From the NCBI GenBank assembly GCA_037384885.1, contig JARRNO010000018.1, positions 1 to 24,646 on the forward strand: DNA of 24,646 nt. The letters are read 5' to 3'. The notes below the pieces were generated by a model, which saw nothing but the letters and a program-made list of their open reading frames with translations, did no database searches and was not told where the DNA came from. The position numbers and the translations under genes were made by a program. Positions 1 to 8,094 of this stretch are shown piece by piece. Source of the stretch: JARRNO01 sp037384885. GTDB lineage: Bacteria; Acidobacteriota; UBA4820; DSQY01. How positions within the stretch are numbered: position 1 is the stretch's first letter; the number at the start of each line of letters is the position of its first letter.

Positions 1-2
1 CA

Positions 3-905
3 AGCCATGACACGGATTTTGCCTATGAGATTGCCGGGCTATGCCGATTCCGGTGCAACTTCTTCATGGACCGTTACGGAATGGGGGCTGTGTTCCGGCA
101 GATCCCGGAAAAGATCCTGACTCCTGAAGATTTGGGGGTTCCCCCCAAGGTCGTTGACTTGTGTTGGCTGTCGAAAGGATTTGTCCTGGTGACCGGCCCC
201 ACGGGGTCCGGAAAGTCCACAACGCTCGCGGGCCTGGTGGACTATATGAACAGCAATCGCAGCGAGCACATTATTACTATCGAGGACCCGATCGAATTCG
301 TCCACTCCAACAAGAAGTGCCTGATCAACCAGCGGCAGGTAGGGCTGCACACGGAGGGCTTCAAGCGTGCGCTCCGGGCGGCGCTGCGCGAAGACCCGGA
401 CATCGTCCTGGTTGGAGAGATGAGGGACCTGGAAACCATTGCCATCGCCCTGGAGACCGCGGAAACGGGGCACCTGGTTTTCGGAACCCTCCACACCACC
501 ACGGCGGCTTCGACCATCGACCGGATCATCGATCAGTTTCCGGCGGACCGGCAAGCGCAAATCCGTGTCATGCTGTCGGAGTCGCTGAAGGGGGTCGTGG
601 CCCAGACACTCTGCCGGAAGAAGGGCGGGGGGCGAATCGCCGCTTTCGAAGTCCTCATGGTGAACAGTGCGGTTGCCAACCTGATCCGGGAAGGAAAGAC
701 CTTCCAGGTAACATCTCTTATGCAGACGCAAAAAGCTCTCGGCAATGTAAGTCTGAATGATTCATTGCTGGAACTCGTGAGCAAGGGACTGGTGGAGCCC
801 AGGGAAGCCTACATCAAAAGCGTGGATAAGAACGGACTCCAGGGGCTGTTTCAGCGCGCCCAGATCCGCTTCAGCGAACGTGATCTGCAGGGTGCTCCGG
901 ATTAA
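3..905 (+). CDS. pilT: PilT-type pilus retraction ATPase, 5' end missing
   Basis: Hexameric cytoplasmic ATPase that powers depolymerisation of type IV pili (twitching motility). The reading frame is open to the left edge, and the residues before the first in-frame ATG (66) continue the PilT N-terminal region, so the gene begins outside the window. Visible are the Walker A motif GPTGSGKST (195-221), the Asp box IITIEDPIEF, the Walker B/His-box region with LVGEMRDLETI and GHLVFGTLHT, and the PilT-like NLIREGKTFQV near the C terminus. There is no GspE/PilB-type N-terminal domain in what is seen. The C-terminal third is diverged from textbook PilT, so a PilU or second PilT paralogue is possible. 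It converges with the macro-domain gene across 38 bases that show no clear terminator. Confidence 0.88.
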   Translation, partial: SHDTDFAYEIAGLCRFRCNFFMDRYGMGAVFRQIPEKILTPEDLGVPPKVVDLCWLSKGFVLVTGPTGSGKSTTLAGLVDYMNSNRSEHIITIEDPIEFVHSNKKCLINQRQVGLHTEGFKRALRAALREDPDIVLVGEMRDLETIAIALETAETGHLVFGTLHTTTAASTIDRIIDQFPADRQAQIRVMLSESLKGVVAQTLCRKKGGGRIAAFEVLMVNSAVANLIREGKTFQVTSLMQTQKALGNVSLNDSLLELVSKGLVEPREAYIKSVDKNGLQGLFQRAQIRFSERDLQGAPD

Positions 906-943
906 ACCGGAGACCGGCCGGCAGGGCCGCGAGAGGCGAACGG

Positions 944-1462
944 TCAGGATGGCTGCTTCCGGAAGGCTTCGCGGAAGATCTGAAGCGCATCTTCGTCGAA
1001 AAGAACGAAGTGAACCTGTTCAGGATGATCGCGCTCCCGAAGGTAATCCCCCACGGTCTGCAGCATAATCTGCGCGCCTTCTCTCAATGGAAACCCTGCA
1101 ATCCCCATTCCCAACGCGGGAAAGGCGACCGATCGAACGCCGTTTTCCAAGCATCGCTTCAGGCTGTTGGCCACCGCTTGACGAAGACTTTGGGCGGTGC
1201 AGGGCTGGGAAAAACCCATGGCAGCGGCGTGGATGACATACTTGACAGGCAAGTCGCCGGCGCCGGTGACAGCGGCTTCCCCCAGCGGGATTGGGCCGAT
1301 CCGTTTGCATTCTTCTTGAATACTCGGTCCCCCCGCGCGCCGTATGGCGCCCGCCACACCGCCTCCCAAAACGAGGTCCGTGTTGGCGGCATTGACGATC
1401 GCGTCACCGTGGAACTTAATGATGTCGCCTTTTTCGATGACAATTCGCAATTCACGCTGCAT
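944..1462 (-). CDS. Macro domain (ADP-ribose binding) protein
   Basis: Stand-alone macro domain of about 172 residues, the Af1521/YmdB-like fold that binds ADP-ribose or hydrolyses O-acetyl-ADP-ribose and mono-ADP-ribosyl esters. Visible motifs are GDI near residue 12, the ligand loop AIVNAANTDLVLGGGVAGAI around residues 21-40, HAAAMG, and the second glycine loop FPALGMGIAGFP. I chose the ATG at 1462 because GGAG lies eight bases before it. A TTG at 1492 that overlaps the ftsK stop would add ten residues but has no ribosome binding site. It is the last gene of the tolQ-DUF2400-ftsK-macro operon, about 26 bases after ftsK. Substrate (free metabolite or modified protein/nucleic acid) cannot be told from sequence. 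Confidence 0.88.
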   Translation of the reverse strand: MQRELRIVIEKGDIIKFHGDAIVNAANTDLVLGGGVAGAIRRAGGPSIQEECKRIGPIPLGEAAVTGAGDLPVKYVIHAAAMGFSQPCTAQSLRQAVANSLKRCLENGVRSVAFPALGMGIAGFPLREGAQIMLQTVGDYLRERDHPEQVHFVLFDEDALQIFREAFRKQPS

Positions 1463-1488
1463 GGGGCGTTCTCCGGCGGACCAATTTC

Positions 1489-3753
1489 TCAAGTTCCGAG
1501 CTCTTCAGGGCGCATCAGAATTTCGCGCGGCTTGGCGCCGTCCACCGGCCCGACGATCCCTCGATGCTCCATGACATCGAGAAGGCGCGAGGCCCTGGCG
1601 TAGCCGATTCTTAGCTTGCGCTGCAGGTTGCTGGCGGAGGCCTGGCCTGTGGTGACCACCATTTCCACCGCTTGGCGGTATAGCGGATCTTCCGCTTCGG
1701 CCAAGGGACCGGCCGGGTCCCCATCTGGACCCGAGCCGGAGGGATCCTGCAGAACGCTGGTGTCGAAGTCAGGCTTGCCCTGGCCCGACAAGAACTGGAT
1801 CACGCGTTGGGTCTCAACCGTGGAGAGAAAACCGCCGTGGAGCCTCATGACCCGGCCTGTCGCGGGAGGTAAGTAAAGCATATCTCCCTTCCCCACAAGT
1901 GTTTCCGCTCCGTTCTGGTCCAGGATGAGGCGGCTCTCCAGTTTTTCCCTGACCTGGAAAGAAATGCGGGCGGGCAGGTTGCTCTTGATGACCCCCGTAA
2001 TGACGTCCCGGCTGGGTCTCTGGGTGGCCATAATCAGGTGGATGCCCACGGCGCGGGCCATGGCCGAAAGCCGGGCGATGGCGGTTTCCACGTCCTTGGC
2101 CACCACGGCCATGAGATCGTACAGCTCGTCGATGACGATAACGATGTAGGGCAGGGGGCGCGTCAGCTCAAGGTCTTCGTCGATGCCGTTGGGAGTCAAG
2201 GTTCGGACGTACTGGTTGTACTGTTCAATGTTGCGAACCTTGGCTGAAGCCAAAGTCTTGTAGCGTTCGGTCATCTCGCGCACCGCCCAGTTGAGTGCGT
2301 TGGCGGCCTTTTTCACATCGGTGACCACGGGCGTGAGCAGGTGGGGGATCCCCTCGTAGATTTTCAGCTCCACCTGCTTGGGATCGATCATGATGAACTT
2401 GACTTCGTCTGGGGTCGACCTGTAGAGAATGCTGGTGATCAGCGTGTTGACACCAACGCTTTTTCCCGAACCGGTCGTCCCGGCGATAAGGAGATGCGGC
2501 ATGTGGTCCAGGCTTGTCACAAAGGGTTCGCCATCGACGGTCTTGCCCAACGCAACGGGGAGCCTGCCCGGAGTCTGCTGGTAGGCCTTGGATTCAAGCA
2601 ACTCGCGGAAGGAAATCAGCTCCCTGCGGTCGTTGGGAATTTCGATGCCGATGGTCGACTTGCCGGACATGCGGTCCATCCGGATATGGTCGACTTTCAG
2701 CGTCAGGGCCAGGTCATCGGCGAATCCGAGGATGCGGTTGTACTTGATGCCGGGAGCGGGGCGGTATTCAAAGATGGTCACGACCGGCCCCGGGTGGATT
2801 TCCACCACTTCTCCCTGGACCTCGAATTCGGCTAGGCGCTGCTCGATCTGGCGCGCCTTCTCCATCAGCGCCTTCTCATCGACGGGAACCTTGTCTTTCG
2901 GAGGATTGAGGAGATCGTTCGGGGGAAGCTTGTAAGGCCCCTCCGGAACCGGATCGAGCGGAAGCGCCGGGGTGACACTTGGGCGGGGCTTAACGGCGGG
3001 CGCCTTTTCAGCGGCTCCGGAACGCTCGGCCGCCTGGTGGAGCCTTTCCTGCTGCCGCTGGCGGATTTGGATCCGCGCCTCCTCGCGGCGTTCGTCCTGT
3101 TTGCGCCTTTCCTTGCGCATCTTCCACGCCGACCATGTTCCCTGGATGGGAGCGAAAAGCCGCTTGATCTGCTCCAGGAGGGAGACGCGCCACAGGAGCA
3201 TCAGTGTCAAAAGCACCCAGACGGGAACAAAAACCAGCGTTCCCACCGCGCCGAAAATGCTTTCGCAGGCTTCGCCCAGCATAATGCCGGCTAACCCACC
3301 CATGGCTGTGGAAGCCGTCTGACCATAGAGACCCAGGTCCACGTTGCCGAACAGGATTTGAAGAAGCGCCGCCTGGCTCAGGAAAAGGGAGGACCAGGTC
3401 AACAGCCTTCCGGCCGTGAGCAGGGGGCGGCGCGTCAGGATGAGATAGCCCGACCGGATCAGGAGAAACGGCGCCCAGAGCGCGGCGATCCCCAGGAGGT
3501 GGACGAGCAGGTCGGCCCAGAAAGATCCCAGATAGCCCACCCAGTTTCTGGGGGCGATGGTGAGCGTACCTTCAGAGAGAAATCCCGGGTCGTAAGGGTG
3601 GTAGGAAAACAGCGCGAGCAGCGTCAGAACGGAAGCGGTGAAGACGAGAATCGTGGCCGCTTCCCGCCCCAGCGTCAGGCGGGGGACGTCTTCCACCGGC
3701 TGTGTCGTTTGGCCTGCGGACTTGGCGCTTTCTCGTGCAGCCGCCTTCGCCAT
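1489..3753 (-). CDS. ftsK: DNA translocase FtsK/SpoIIIE
   Basis: Septum-anchored DNA pump that clears and resolves chromosome termini at division. The 754 residues show about four membrane segments (roughly 30-190), a charged linker (205-300), the alpha/beta motor with Walker A GTTGSGKS (425-432), MIDPKQVEL (455-463) and Walker B YIVIVIDE (536-543), and a C-terminal gamma winged helix (about 688-748) that reads KOPS-type sites in the family. The linker is short, as in many non-enteric FtsK proteins. The start ATG at 3753 has AGGAGG six bases upstream; an open frame reaches further upstream to 3984 but overlaps the DUF2400 gene. Walker B is followed by ELYDLM where ELADLM is usual, a small oddity. 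It sits 32 bases after the DUF2400 gene in the same operon. Confidence 0.95.
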   Translation of the reverse strand: MAKAAARESAKSAGQTTQPVEDVPRLTLGREAATILVFTASVLTLLALFSYHPYDPGFLSEGTLTIAPRNWVGYLGSFWADLLVHLLGIAALWAPFLLIRSGYLILTRRPLLTAGRLLTWSSLFLSQAALLQILFGNVDLGLYGQTASTAMGGLAGIMLGEACESIFGAVGTLVFVPVWVLLTLMLLWRVSLLEQIKRLFAPIQGTWSAWKMRKERRKQDERREEARIQIRQRQQERLHQAAERSGAAEKAPAVKPRPSVTPALPLDPVPEGPYKLPPNDLLNPPKDKVPVDEKALMEKARQIEQRLAEFEVQGEVVEIHPGPVVTIFEYRPAPGIKYNRILGFADDLALTLKVDHIRMDRMSGKSTIGIEIPNDRRELISFRELLESKAYQQTPGRLPVALGKTVDGEPFVTSLDHMPHLLIAGTTGSGKSVGVNTLITSILYRSTPDEVKFIMIDPKQVELKIYEGIPHLLTPVVTDVKKAANALNWAVREMTERYKTLASAKVRNIEQYNQYVRTLTPNGIDEDLELTRPLPYIVIVIDELYDLMAVVAKDVETAIARLSAMARAVGIHLIMATQRPSRDVITGVIKSNLPARISFQVREKLESRLILDQNGAETLVGKGDMLYLPPATGRVMRLHGGFLSTVETQRVIQFLSGQGKPDFDTSVLQDPSGSGPDGDPAGPLAEAEDPLYRQAVEMVVTTGQASASNLQRKLRIGYARASRLLDVMEHRGIVGPVDGAKPREILMRPEELGT

Positions 3754-3785
3754 GCCTGTCCTCCTATGAAGAAAGGATAGCGAAA

Positions 3786-4655
3786 TTACCCCCGCTTGTC
3801 CAAGCTTCCCGGGCGCGACGCCGTCGCGTGATGCGCTGTGGAGGTTTGGGTGCCGGGGGAGAGCCTGCAGTGTGGCTGAAGCGGACACCGCCGGCAAATG
3901 GCGTCCACGCGCCGGCTGGGGCACTCGCGCAAAATGCCAAGGCGAGCCAGTGCGAAGTCGTAGCGAAGCGGATCTTCCGGACAAAAGCGCGCCAGGGCCC
4001 GCGTCACCTCCAGGGCAAATTGGCGGTCCGCGGTTTTTCTGTCCGTCAGCCTCAGGGCATAGGATATTCTAGCGAGATGCGTATCGATGGGCATGAGAAG
4101 CTGGCGCGGCGAGAGAGTGGACCAAAGCCCGAGGTCGAGGCCGTCGTCGGGGCGTACCACCCACCTGAGAAACAGGCGCCACCGCTTGCAGGCTGATCCT
4201 CCCGAAGGCAGGGGCAGGAGGTGCCGGAGCCCGGCAGAGTTGCCGCCGGACTCGCGGCGCAGTTTCCAGGCGAATGCCTCCAGGCGGTCCTCTGGGGCTC
4301 CGGGCAAGGCGGAAAAACAAGCTTCGAAGGAACCCGATTCCCTAAGCACCTTGCCCAGGCTCTCCAGGAAAGCACGGACATCGGCGGATGTTTGGAACCG
4401 GTATCCCGGCAGGGTTGCGGGAATCGCGCCTCTTTGGATCGAACGGGCGGGGTGCGGTCCCAGCCCCGCGAAAAGCCGTTCAAGAAAACCGAAAATGGAT
4501 CGCACGTTGCCGTAGGCGAAGACAGCGGAAATGAGTGCGGCGCATTCCCGATCGGAACGGCTGGAAAAGCGGCGTGCAAATTGAAGGGGGTCTGTGTTCA
4601 GGAAATCCAGGCCCCGGGTCCGGACGAGCCTGTCGAGTTCAATCCTGAGGGACAA
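3786..4655 (-). CDS. TIGR02757 / DUF2400 family protein with HhH-GPD-like signature
   Basis: 289 residues matching the TIGR02757 (DUF2400) family by its landmarks: YRFQT (86-90), KRWRLFLRWVVR (157-168), DLGLW, LLMPIDTHLARI (186-197) and DPLRYDFALARLG. The family has no established role. The C-terminal half can be laid over endonuclease III: Lys157 falls where the helix-hairpin-helix catalytic Lys lies, Asp191 in IDTH matches the catalytic Asp of VDTH, and C245-x8-C254-x2-C257-x5-C263 resembles the 4Fe-4S loop (C-x6-C-x2-C-x5-C). This suggests a DNA glycosylase-like fold, by inference. The start is TTG at 4655, four bases after the tolQ-like stop with GGTGAGG just upstream, so it is probably translationally coupled. 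No ATG near the expected N terminus was found. Confidence 0.8.
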   Translation of the reverse strand: MSLRIELDRLVRTRGLDFLNTDPLQFARRFSSRSDRECAALISAVFAYGNVRSIFGFLERLFAGLGPHPARSIQRGAIPATLPGYRFQTSADVRAFLESLGKVLRESGSFEACFSALPGAPEDRLEAFAWKLRRESGGNSAGLRHLLPLPSGGSACKRWRLFLRWVVRPDDGLDLGLWSTLSPRQLLMPIDTHLARISYALRLTDRKTADRQFALEVTRALARFCPEDPLRYDFALARLGILRECPSRRVDAICRRCPLQPHCRLSPGTQTSTAHHATASRPGSLDKRG

Positions 4656-4659
4656 GGCC

Positions 4660-5373
4660 TCACCCGAAGCGGTTCTCGAGGAAGTTGAGCAGGTCCAGGC
4701 CGAACTGCTCCATGTAGGCGTGGAAGGTCTTGACCTTCCGCCCCAGAAGGTTGTAGCCGACCAGCGCGGGGATGGCGGCGAAGAGGCCGCCGGCCGTTGT
4801 GATCAGGGCTTCGGAAATACCGGGCGCAACCGACGCCAGAGTGGCGCTCCCCGACATGCCGATGGCCCGGAAGGCTTCCATGATGCCCCAGACGGTGCCG
4901 AAAAGGCCGATGAACGGCGTGGCGGCGGCCGTTGTGGCAAGAAACGCCAAACCCGATTCCAGGTGAATGGTCTGGTCCCTCATGACTCGCTGCATCGTGC
5001 GTTCCAGGTTCGCGGAGTGCCGGATCTGTGCTTTGATCTCCCCGGTGGCCGTGTTCATGGTGGCGTCCGGGGTCATCTGGTCTTTTACCTGGTCGTGCAG
5101 CTCTTTGTAGGTTTCGAGGAACATCTCCTTGAGCGGGTTGTCCTTCGTGGCTCGCGAGACGGTCACGATGTCCGTGACGCGGGTGGCGCTGCGAAGCTGT
5201 TCATAGAAGTCGCGGGCCCTGGACAGAAGACGCGAGTAATTGAGCCAGCGGTCGATCATGATACTCCACGAGATGAGTGAAAACAGAAGGAGAATGACCA
5301 GGACCGATTTCGCGACCAGTCCCGAATGATGAAGGATGTCCGCAAGGCTCATCGCCGCCAGGGCGTGCATCAT
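4660..5373 (-). CDS. tolQ: TolQ/ExbB/MotA-family proton channel subunit
   Basis: Inner-membrane protein of 237 residues that, with a TolR/ExbD partner, converts proton motive force into work on the cell envelope. There is an N-terminal membrane helix (about 20-40), a cytoplasmic helical region, and two further helices containing the family signature around GLFGTVWGIMEAF and SEALITTAGGLFAAIPALVGYN. Length and layout fit TolQ better than MotA. The ATG at 5373 (followed by a second ATG) is preceded by AGGGAGG at six bases. It is the first gene of a four-gene operon, behind the strong promoter at 5398-5427. No TolR, TolA, TolB or Pal follows, which is unusual; the next gene is the DUF2400 protein. 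It could equally be an ExbB, so the symbol is tentative. Confidence 0.85.
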   Translation of the reverse strand: MMHALAAMSLADILHHSGLVAKSVLVILLLFSLISWSIMIDRWLNYSRLLSRARDFYEQLRSATRVTDIVTVSRATKDNPLKEMFLETYKELHDQVKDQMTPDATMNTATGEIKAQIRHSANLERTMQRVMRDQTIHLESGLAFLATTAAATPFIGLFGTVWGIMEAFRAIGMSGSATLASVAPGISEALITTAGGLFAAIPALVGYNLLGRKVKTFHAYMEQFGLDLLNFLENRFG

Positions 5374-5397
5374 GGGAGACCTCCCTTTAAGCCCCCG

Positions 5398-5427
5398 ATT
5401 ATAGGTGTGCGGGAAGCGGCAAGTCAA
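5398..5427 (-). promoter_or_regulatory. Sigma-70-type promoter of the tolQ operon
   Basis: On the minus strand, TTGACT (5427-5422) is followed after 18 bases by TATAAT (5403-5398), a perfect -10 box. Transcription would start about 15-20 bases upstream of the tolQ-like start codon, leaving room for the AGGGAGG ribosome binding site. It is read away from the mdh promoter, with about 115 bases between the two -35 boxes. Confidence 0.7.
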
Positions 5428-5543
5428 GCAGATTCGCCGCATAGACTGAAACGGCGTGGGGAAGGCTTCGGCCTCCGGTTAGACCCCCGCACCGCCCGGA
5501 ATGGATGAAAAAGCCCATCGCCGCCGGTCCGGGGGGCGTGCGC

Positions 5544-5571
5544 TTGCATCCGCGCGACTTGGATTTATAAT
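5544..5571 (+). promoter_or_regulatory. Sigma-70-type promoter of mdh
   Basis: TTGCAT (5544-5549), a 16-base spacer and a perfect TATAAT (5566-5571). The start site would fall near 5578, giving an untranslated leader of about 58 bases that ends in AGGAGG (5623-5628), seven bases before the mdh ATG. No clear riboswitch fold was seen in the leader. Confidence 0.72.
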
Positions 5572-5635
5572 CAAAACCTGAGTAGTGTGACTGAATTTCC
5601 AACCTATTCGATTCAGATCGTGAGGAGGATAACCC

Positions 5636-6565
5636 ATGAAAAAAAGAAAAGTCACAGTAATCGGTGCGGGAAACGTGGGCGCGACCGCGGCCCAGCGCAT
5701 CGCTGAGGGGGGGCTTGCCGACGTGGTTGTGATCGATATCGCGGACGGCATCGCCAAGGGAAAGGGACTTGACCTGTGGGAAGCCGCTCCCGTGAGCAAG
5801 CACGACTGCCGGGTGATGGGCACCGGTGATTATGCCGATACGAAAGACAGCGATATCGTCGTGATGACGGCCGGCATCGCCAGGAAACCCGGCATGAGCC
5901 GCGACGACCTGGTCCAGACGAACTTCAAGGTCGTCAAGTCCTGCACGGAATCCTGGTTAAAGTACTCTCCCAACGCCATGTTGATCATGGTTACCAATCC
6001 CCTTGACGTGATGGCTTACACGGCCTGGAAAGTTTCCGGGCTTCCCAAGCATCGCGTGGTGGGTATGGCCGGCATCCTCGACACGGCGCGCTTCCGGTCC
6101 TTCCTCGCCCTGGAACTGGATGTGTCTGTTGAAAATATCACCGCCTTCGTCCTGGGCGGTCACGGCGACGACATGGTTCCGCTCGTCCGCTACACGAACG
6201 TGGCAGGTATTCCTGTGACCGAGTTGATCCCCAAGGACCGGCTCGACGCGATCGTCGAACGCACCCGGAAGGGCGGCGGTGAAATCGTGAAACATCTCCA
6301 GACGGGGAGCGCGTTCTACGCACCCTCTGCGGCCGTGACCGAAATGGTGGAGGCGATCCTGCTGGACCGCAAAAAGATCCTGCCATGCTCGGCATACCTC
6401 GACGGGGAATACGGTCAGCACGACGTCTTCGCGGGCGTTCCGGTAAAGCTTGGCGCCAACGGTCTGGAAAAGATCATGGAGATCAAGCTCTCGCCCGAGG
6501 AACAGGAAGCCTTTGGCGTTTCGGCGGGACACGTCAAGGAAACCATCGGCACCCTGCCGCTCTGA
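5636..6565 (+). CDS. mdh: NAD-dependent malate dehydrogenase, LDH-like type
   Basis: Interconverts malate and oxaloacetate with NAD in the cytoplasm. The 309 residues match the LDH-like (type 3) malate dehydrogenases. Visible are the dinucleotide loop GAGNVG (10-15), Asp34 for NAD specificity, the mobile loop ARKPGMSR with Arg83 (the malate-selecting residue, Gln in lactate dehydrogenases) and Arg89, Asn121 in TNPLD, Asp149 and Arg152 in ILDTARFR, and catalytic His176 in GGHGDD. The start has AGGAGG seven bases upstream and is the first codon behind the promoter at 5544-5571. The two fumarase subunit genes follow on the same strand, so the cluster covers the fumarate-malate-oxaloacetate steps used in the TCA cycle or in propionate oxidation. 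A terminator lies just after the stop. Confidence 0.95.
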   Translation: MKKRKVTVIGAGNVGATAAQRIAEGGLADVVVIDIADGIAKGKGLDLWEAAPVSKHDCRVMGTGDYADTKDSDIVVMTAGIARKPGMSRDDLVQTNFKVVKSCTESWLKYSPNAMLIMVTNPLDVMAYTAWKVSGLPKHRVVGMAGILDTARFRSFLALELDVSVENITAFVLGGHGDDMVPLVRYTNVAGIPVTELIPKDRLDAIVERTRKGGGEIVKHLQTGSAFYAPSAAVTEMVEAILLDRKKILPCSAYLDGEYGQHDVFAGVPVKLGANGLEKIMEIKLSPEEQEAFGVSAGHVKETIGTLPL

Positions 6566-6573
6566 CCTTGCAG

Positions 6574-6600
6574 GGGAGGGACTTACGTCCCTCCCTTTTT
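6574..6600 (+). terminator. Intrinsic terminator between mdh and fumA
   Basis: Perfect nine-base stem GGGAGGGAC/GTCCCTCCC with a TTAC loop followed by five T. It starts nine bases after the mdh stop and ends 24 bases before the fumA start, leaving no room for a full promoter after it. It probably makes fumarase expression a read-through fraction of mdh, or stabilises the mdh mRNA 3' end. Confidence 0.8.
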
Positions 6601-6624
6601 CATCGTTTGAGAGAGGGGGAAAAG

Positions 6625-7464
6625 ATGCGCCTCATCGAAGGTGATTCCATCATCGATGCCGTTTCCGGACTGGTCGTATCGTCCAACTACAACATCGGCG
6701 ACGATATGATCCAGGTCTTCGAGAACGGCATGGCCCGCGAAAAGTCGCCCGTGGGCCGGGAAATTTTCCGGCAAATTCTCGAAAATGCGGAAATTGCCCG
6801 TTCTGAATCGGTACCGTATTGCCAGGATACCGGATTTTCGGTGTTTTTTGTCGACGTGGGCGAAGACGTTCAGGTGAAGGGTAACCTCACCGAACTCATC
6901 AATGAAGGAGTCAGGAGGGGCTACAAGGACGGCTACCTTCGCAAGTCCATTCTGGGCGATCCGCTCAAGCGGGTGAACACAGGAGACAATACACCGGCCA
7001 TCATTCATTACAACTATGTCGCCGGTGACAAGCTCACCATCAATTTCGGCGCCAAGGGCGGCGGATCCGAGAACATGTCCCGCCAGGCGATGCTCAAACC
7101 TTCCGATGGGGAAGACGGCGTGAAAGATTTCGTTGTCGACACCGTTTCCGTCGGCGGGGCCAACGCCTGCCCGCCTCTGGTCGTGGGCGTGGGAATCGGG
7201 GGCACGTTCGAAGGGTCATGCATTCTGGCCAAAAAGGCCGCCATGCGTCCTCCTGCAAGCAAGAACGGCGACCCTTACTATGCCGCCATGGAGGAGGAAC
7301 TGACCGAGAGGTGCAACAAACTGGGCATCGGCCCCATGGGACTCGGGGGAACCGTGACGGTCCTGGGCGTCAATATCGAAACGCACCCGTGCCATCTGGC
7401 CTCCCTGCCCGTGGCCGTCAACATCAACTGCCATGCCGACCGGCACGGCAGGGCCGTGCTGTAA
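6625..7464 (+). CDS. fumA: Class I (Fe-S) fumarate hydratase, alpha subunit
   Basis: Larger subunit of the two-subunit, oxygen-sensitive 4Fe-4S fumarase, which hydrates fumarate to malate. The 279 residues equal the N-terminal domain of the one-chain FumA/FumB enzymes. Likely cluster ligands are Cys66 (PYCQDTG), Cys182 (NACPP) and Cys269 (NINCHADR); their spacing is very close to that recalled for tartrate dehydratase TtdA. Lys-Gly rich segments GAKGGGSEN and GIGGTFE are typical. The ATG at 6625 follows GAGAGGGGGA; frames further upstream overlap mdh and the terminator. The beta subunit starts 20 bases downstream. Tartrate dehydratase alpha cannot be excluded by sequence alone, but the neighbouring malate dehydrogenase favours fumarase. 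The symbol follows common usage for the alpha subunit. Confidence 0.92.
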   Translation: MRLIEGDSIIDAVSGLVVSSNYNIGDDMIQVFENGMAREKSPVGREIFRQILENAEIARSESVPYCQDTGFSVFFVDVGEDVQVKGNLTELINEGVRRGYKDGYLRKSILGDPLKRVNTGDNTPAIIHYNYVAGDKLTINFGAKGGGSENMSRQAMLKPSDGEDGVKDFVVDTVSVGGANACPPLVVGVGIGGTFEGSCILAKKAAMRPPASKNGDPYYAAMEEELTERCNKLGIGPMGLGGTVTVLGVNIETHPCHLASLPVAVNINCHADRHGRAVL

Positions 7465-7484
7465 TCCGGACGAGGGGGAAAGAA

Positions 7485-8036
7485 ATGGCGGACCATCGAT
7501 TGAACACACCGCTGACCAGCGGCCAGGTAGAAAACTTGAAAATCGGCGACCGCGTGCTTCTGTCCGGAGTCATTTACACGGGACGGGACGCCGCACACAA
7601 GCGCATGGTAGACGGGCTGAAAAATGGGGATCCCCTTCCTTTCGACGCCGAAGGGACGGTGATTTATTACGTGGGGCCCACCCCGGCCAAGCCGGGACGT
7701 CCCATCGGTTCCGCAGGACCCACCACGTCCTACCGTATGGATGCCTATGCCCCGCGTCTGATCGAACTCGGCCTCAAGGGTATGATCGGCAAGGGAAAGC
7801 GGACCGGGCCGGTGAAGGATGCCATGAAGGCCCACAAAGCGGTGTATCTCGGCGCCACCGGCGGCGCGGCGGCGCTTATTGCGAGATGCATCAAAAAGGC
7901 GGAAGTCATCGCCTACGAGGATCTCGGTCCGGAAGCCGTCAGGCGCCTTGAGGTGGAGGATATGCCTCTCATCGTCGTCACGGACTGCCACGGCGGGGAT
8001 CTTTACGAAGAAGGGCGCAAGCAGTACGCTTCCTGA
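7485..8036 (+). CDS. fumB: Class I (Fe-S) fumarate hydratase, beta subunit
   Basis: Small subunit of the two-subunit Fe-S fumarase. Its 183 residues correspond to the C-terminal domain of one-chain class I fumarases and to TtdB. Family landmarks are GDRVLLSGVIYTGRDAAHKR near the N terminus, YVGPTPA, GPTTSYRMD, GKGKRTGPV and LGATGGAAAL. The ATG at 7485 is preceded by GAGGGGGAAAG. It follows the alpha gene by 20 bases and so is cotranscribed; a stem-loop at 8095-8136 ends the unit. Some genomes label this gene fumA C-terminal part or ttdB, so the symbol is a convenience, not a claim of orthology with E. coli FumB, which is a full-length enzyme. Confidence 0.92.
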   Translation: MADHRLNTPLTSGQVENLKIGDRVLLSGVIYTGRDAAHKRMVDGLKNGDPLPFDAEGTVIYYVGPTPAKPGRPIGSAGPTTSYRMDAYAPRLIELGLKGMIGKGKRTGPVKDAMKAHKAVYLGATGGAAALIARCIKKAEVIAYEDLGPEAVRRLEVEDMPLIVVTDCHGGDLYEEGRKQYAS

Positions 8037-8094
8037 TCATCCCGCCCCCACATCTGTCCGGGCCCGGTGTCTGATATGGACCTTTGACGCTCTC

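Noticed and set aside
906..943. CCGGCCGG palindrome between the convergent pilT and macro genes as a terminator
   Set aside because: No T run on either strand and no long stem.
3754..3984. Longer ftsK start at 3984
   Set aside because: It would overlap the DUF2400 gene by about 200 bases and add low-complexity residues; AGGAGG lies directly before the ATG at 3753.
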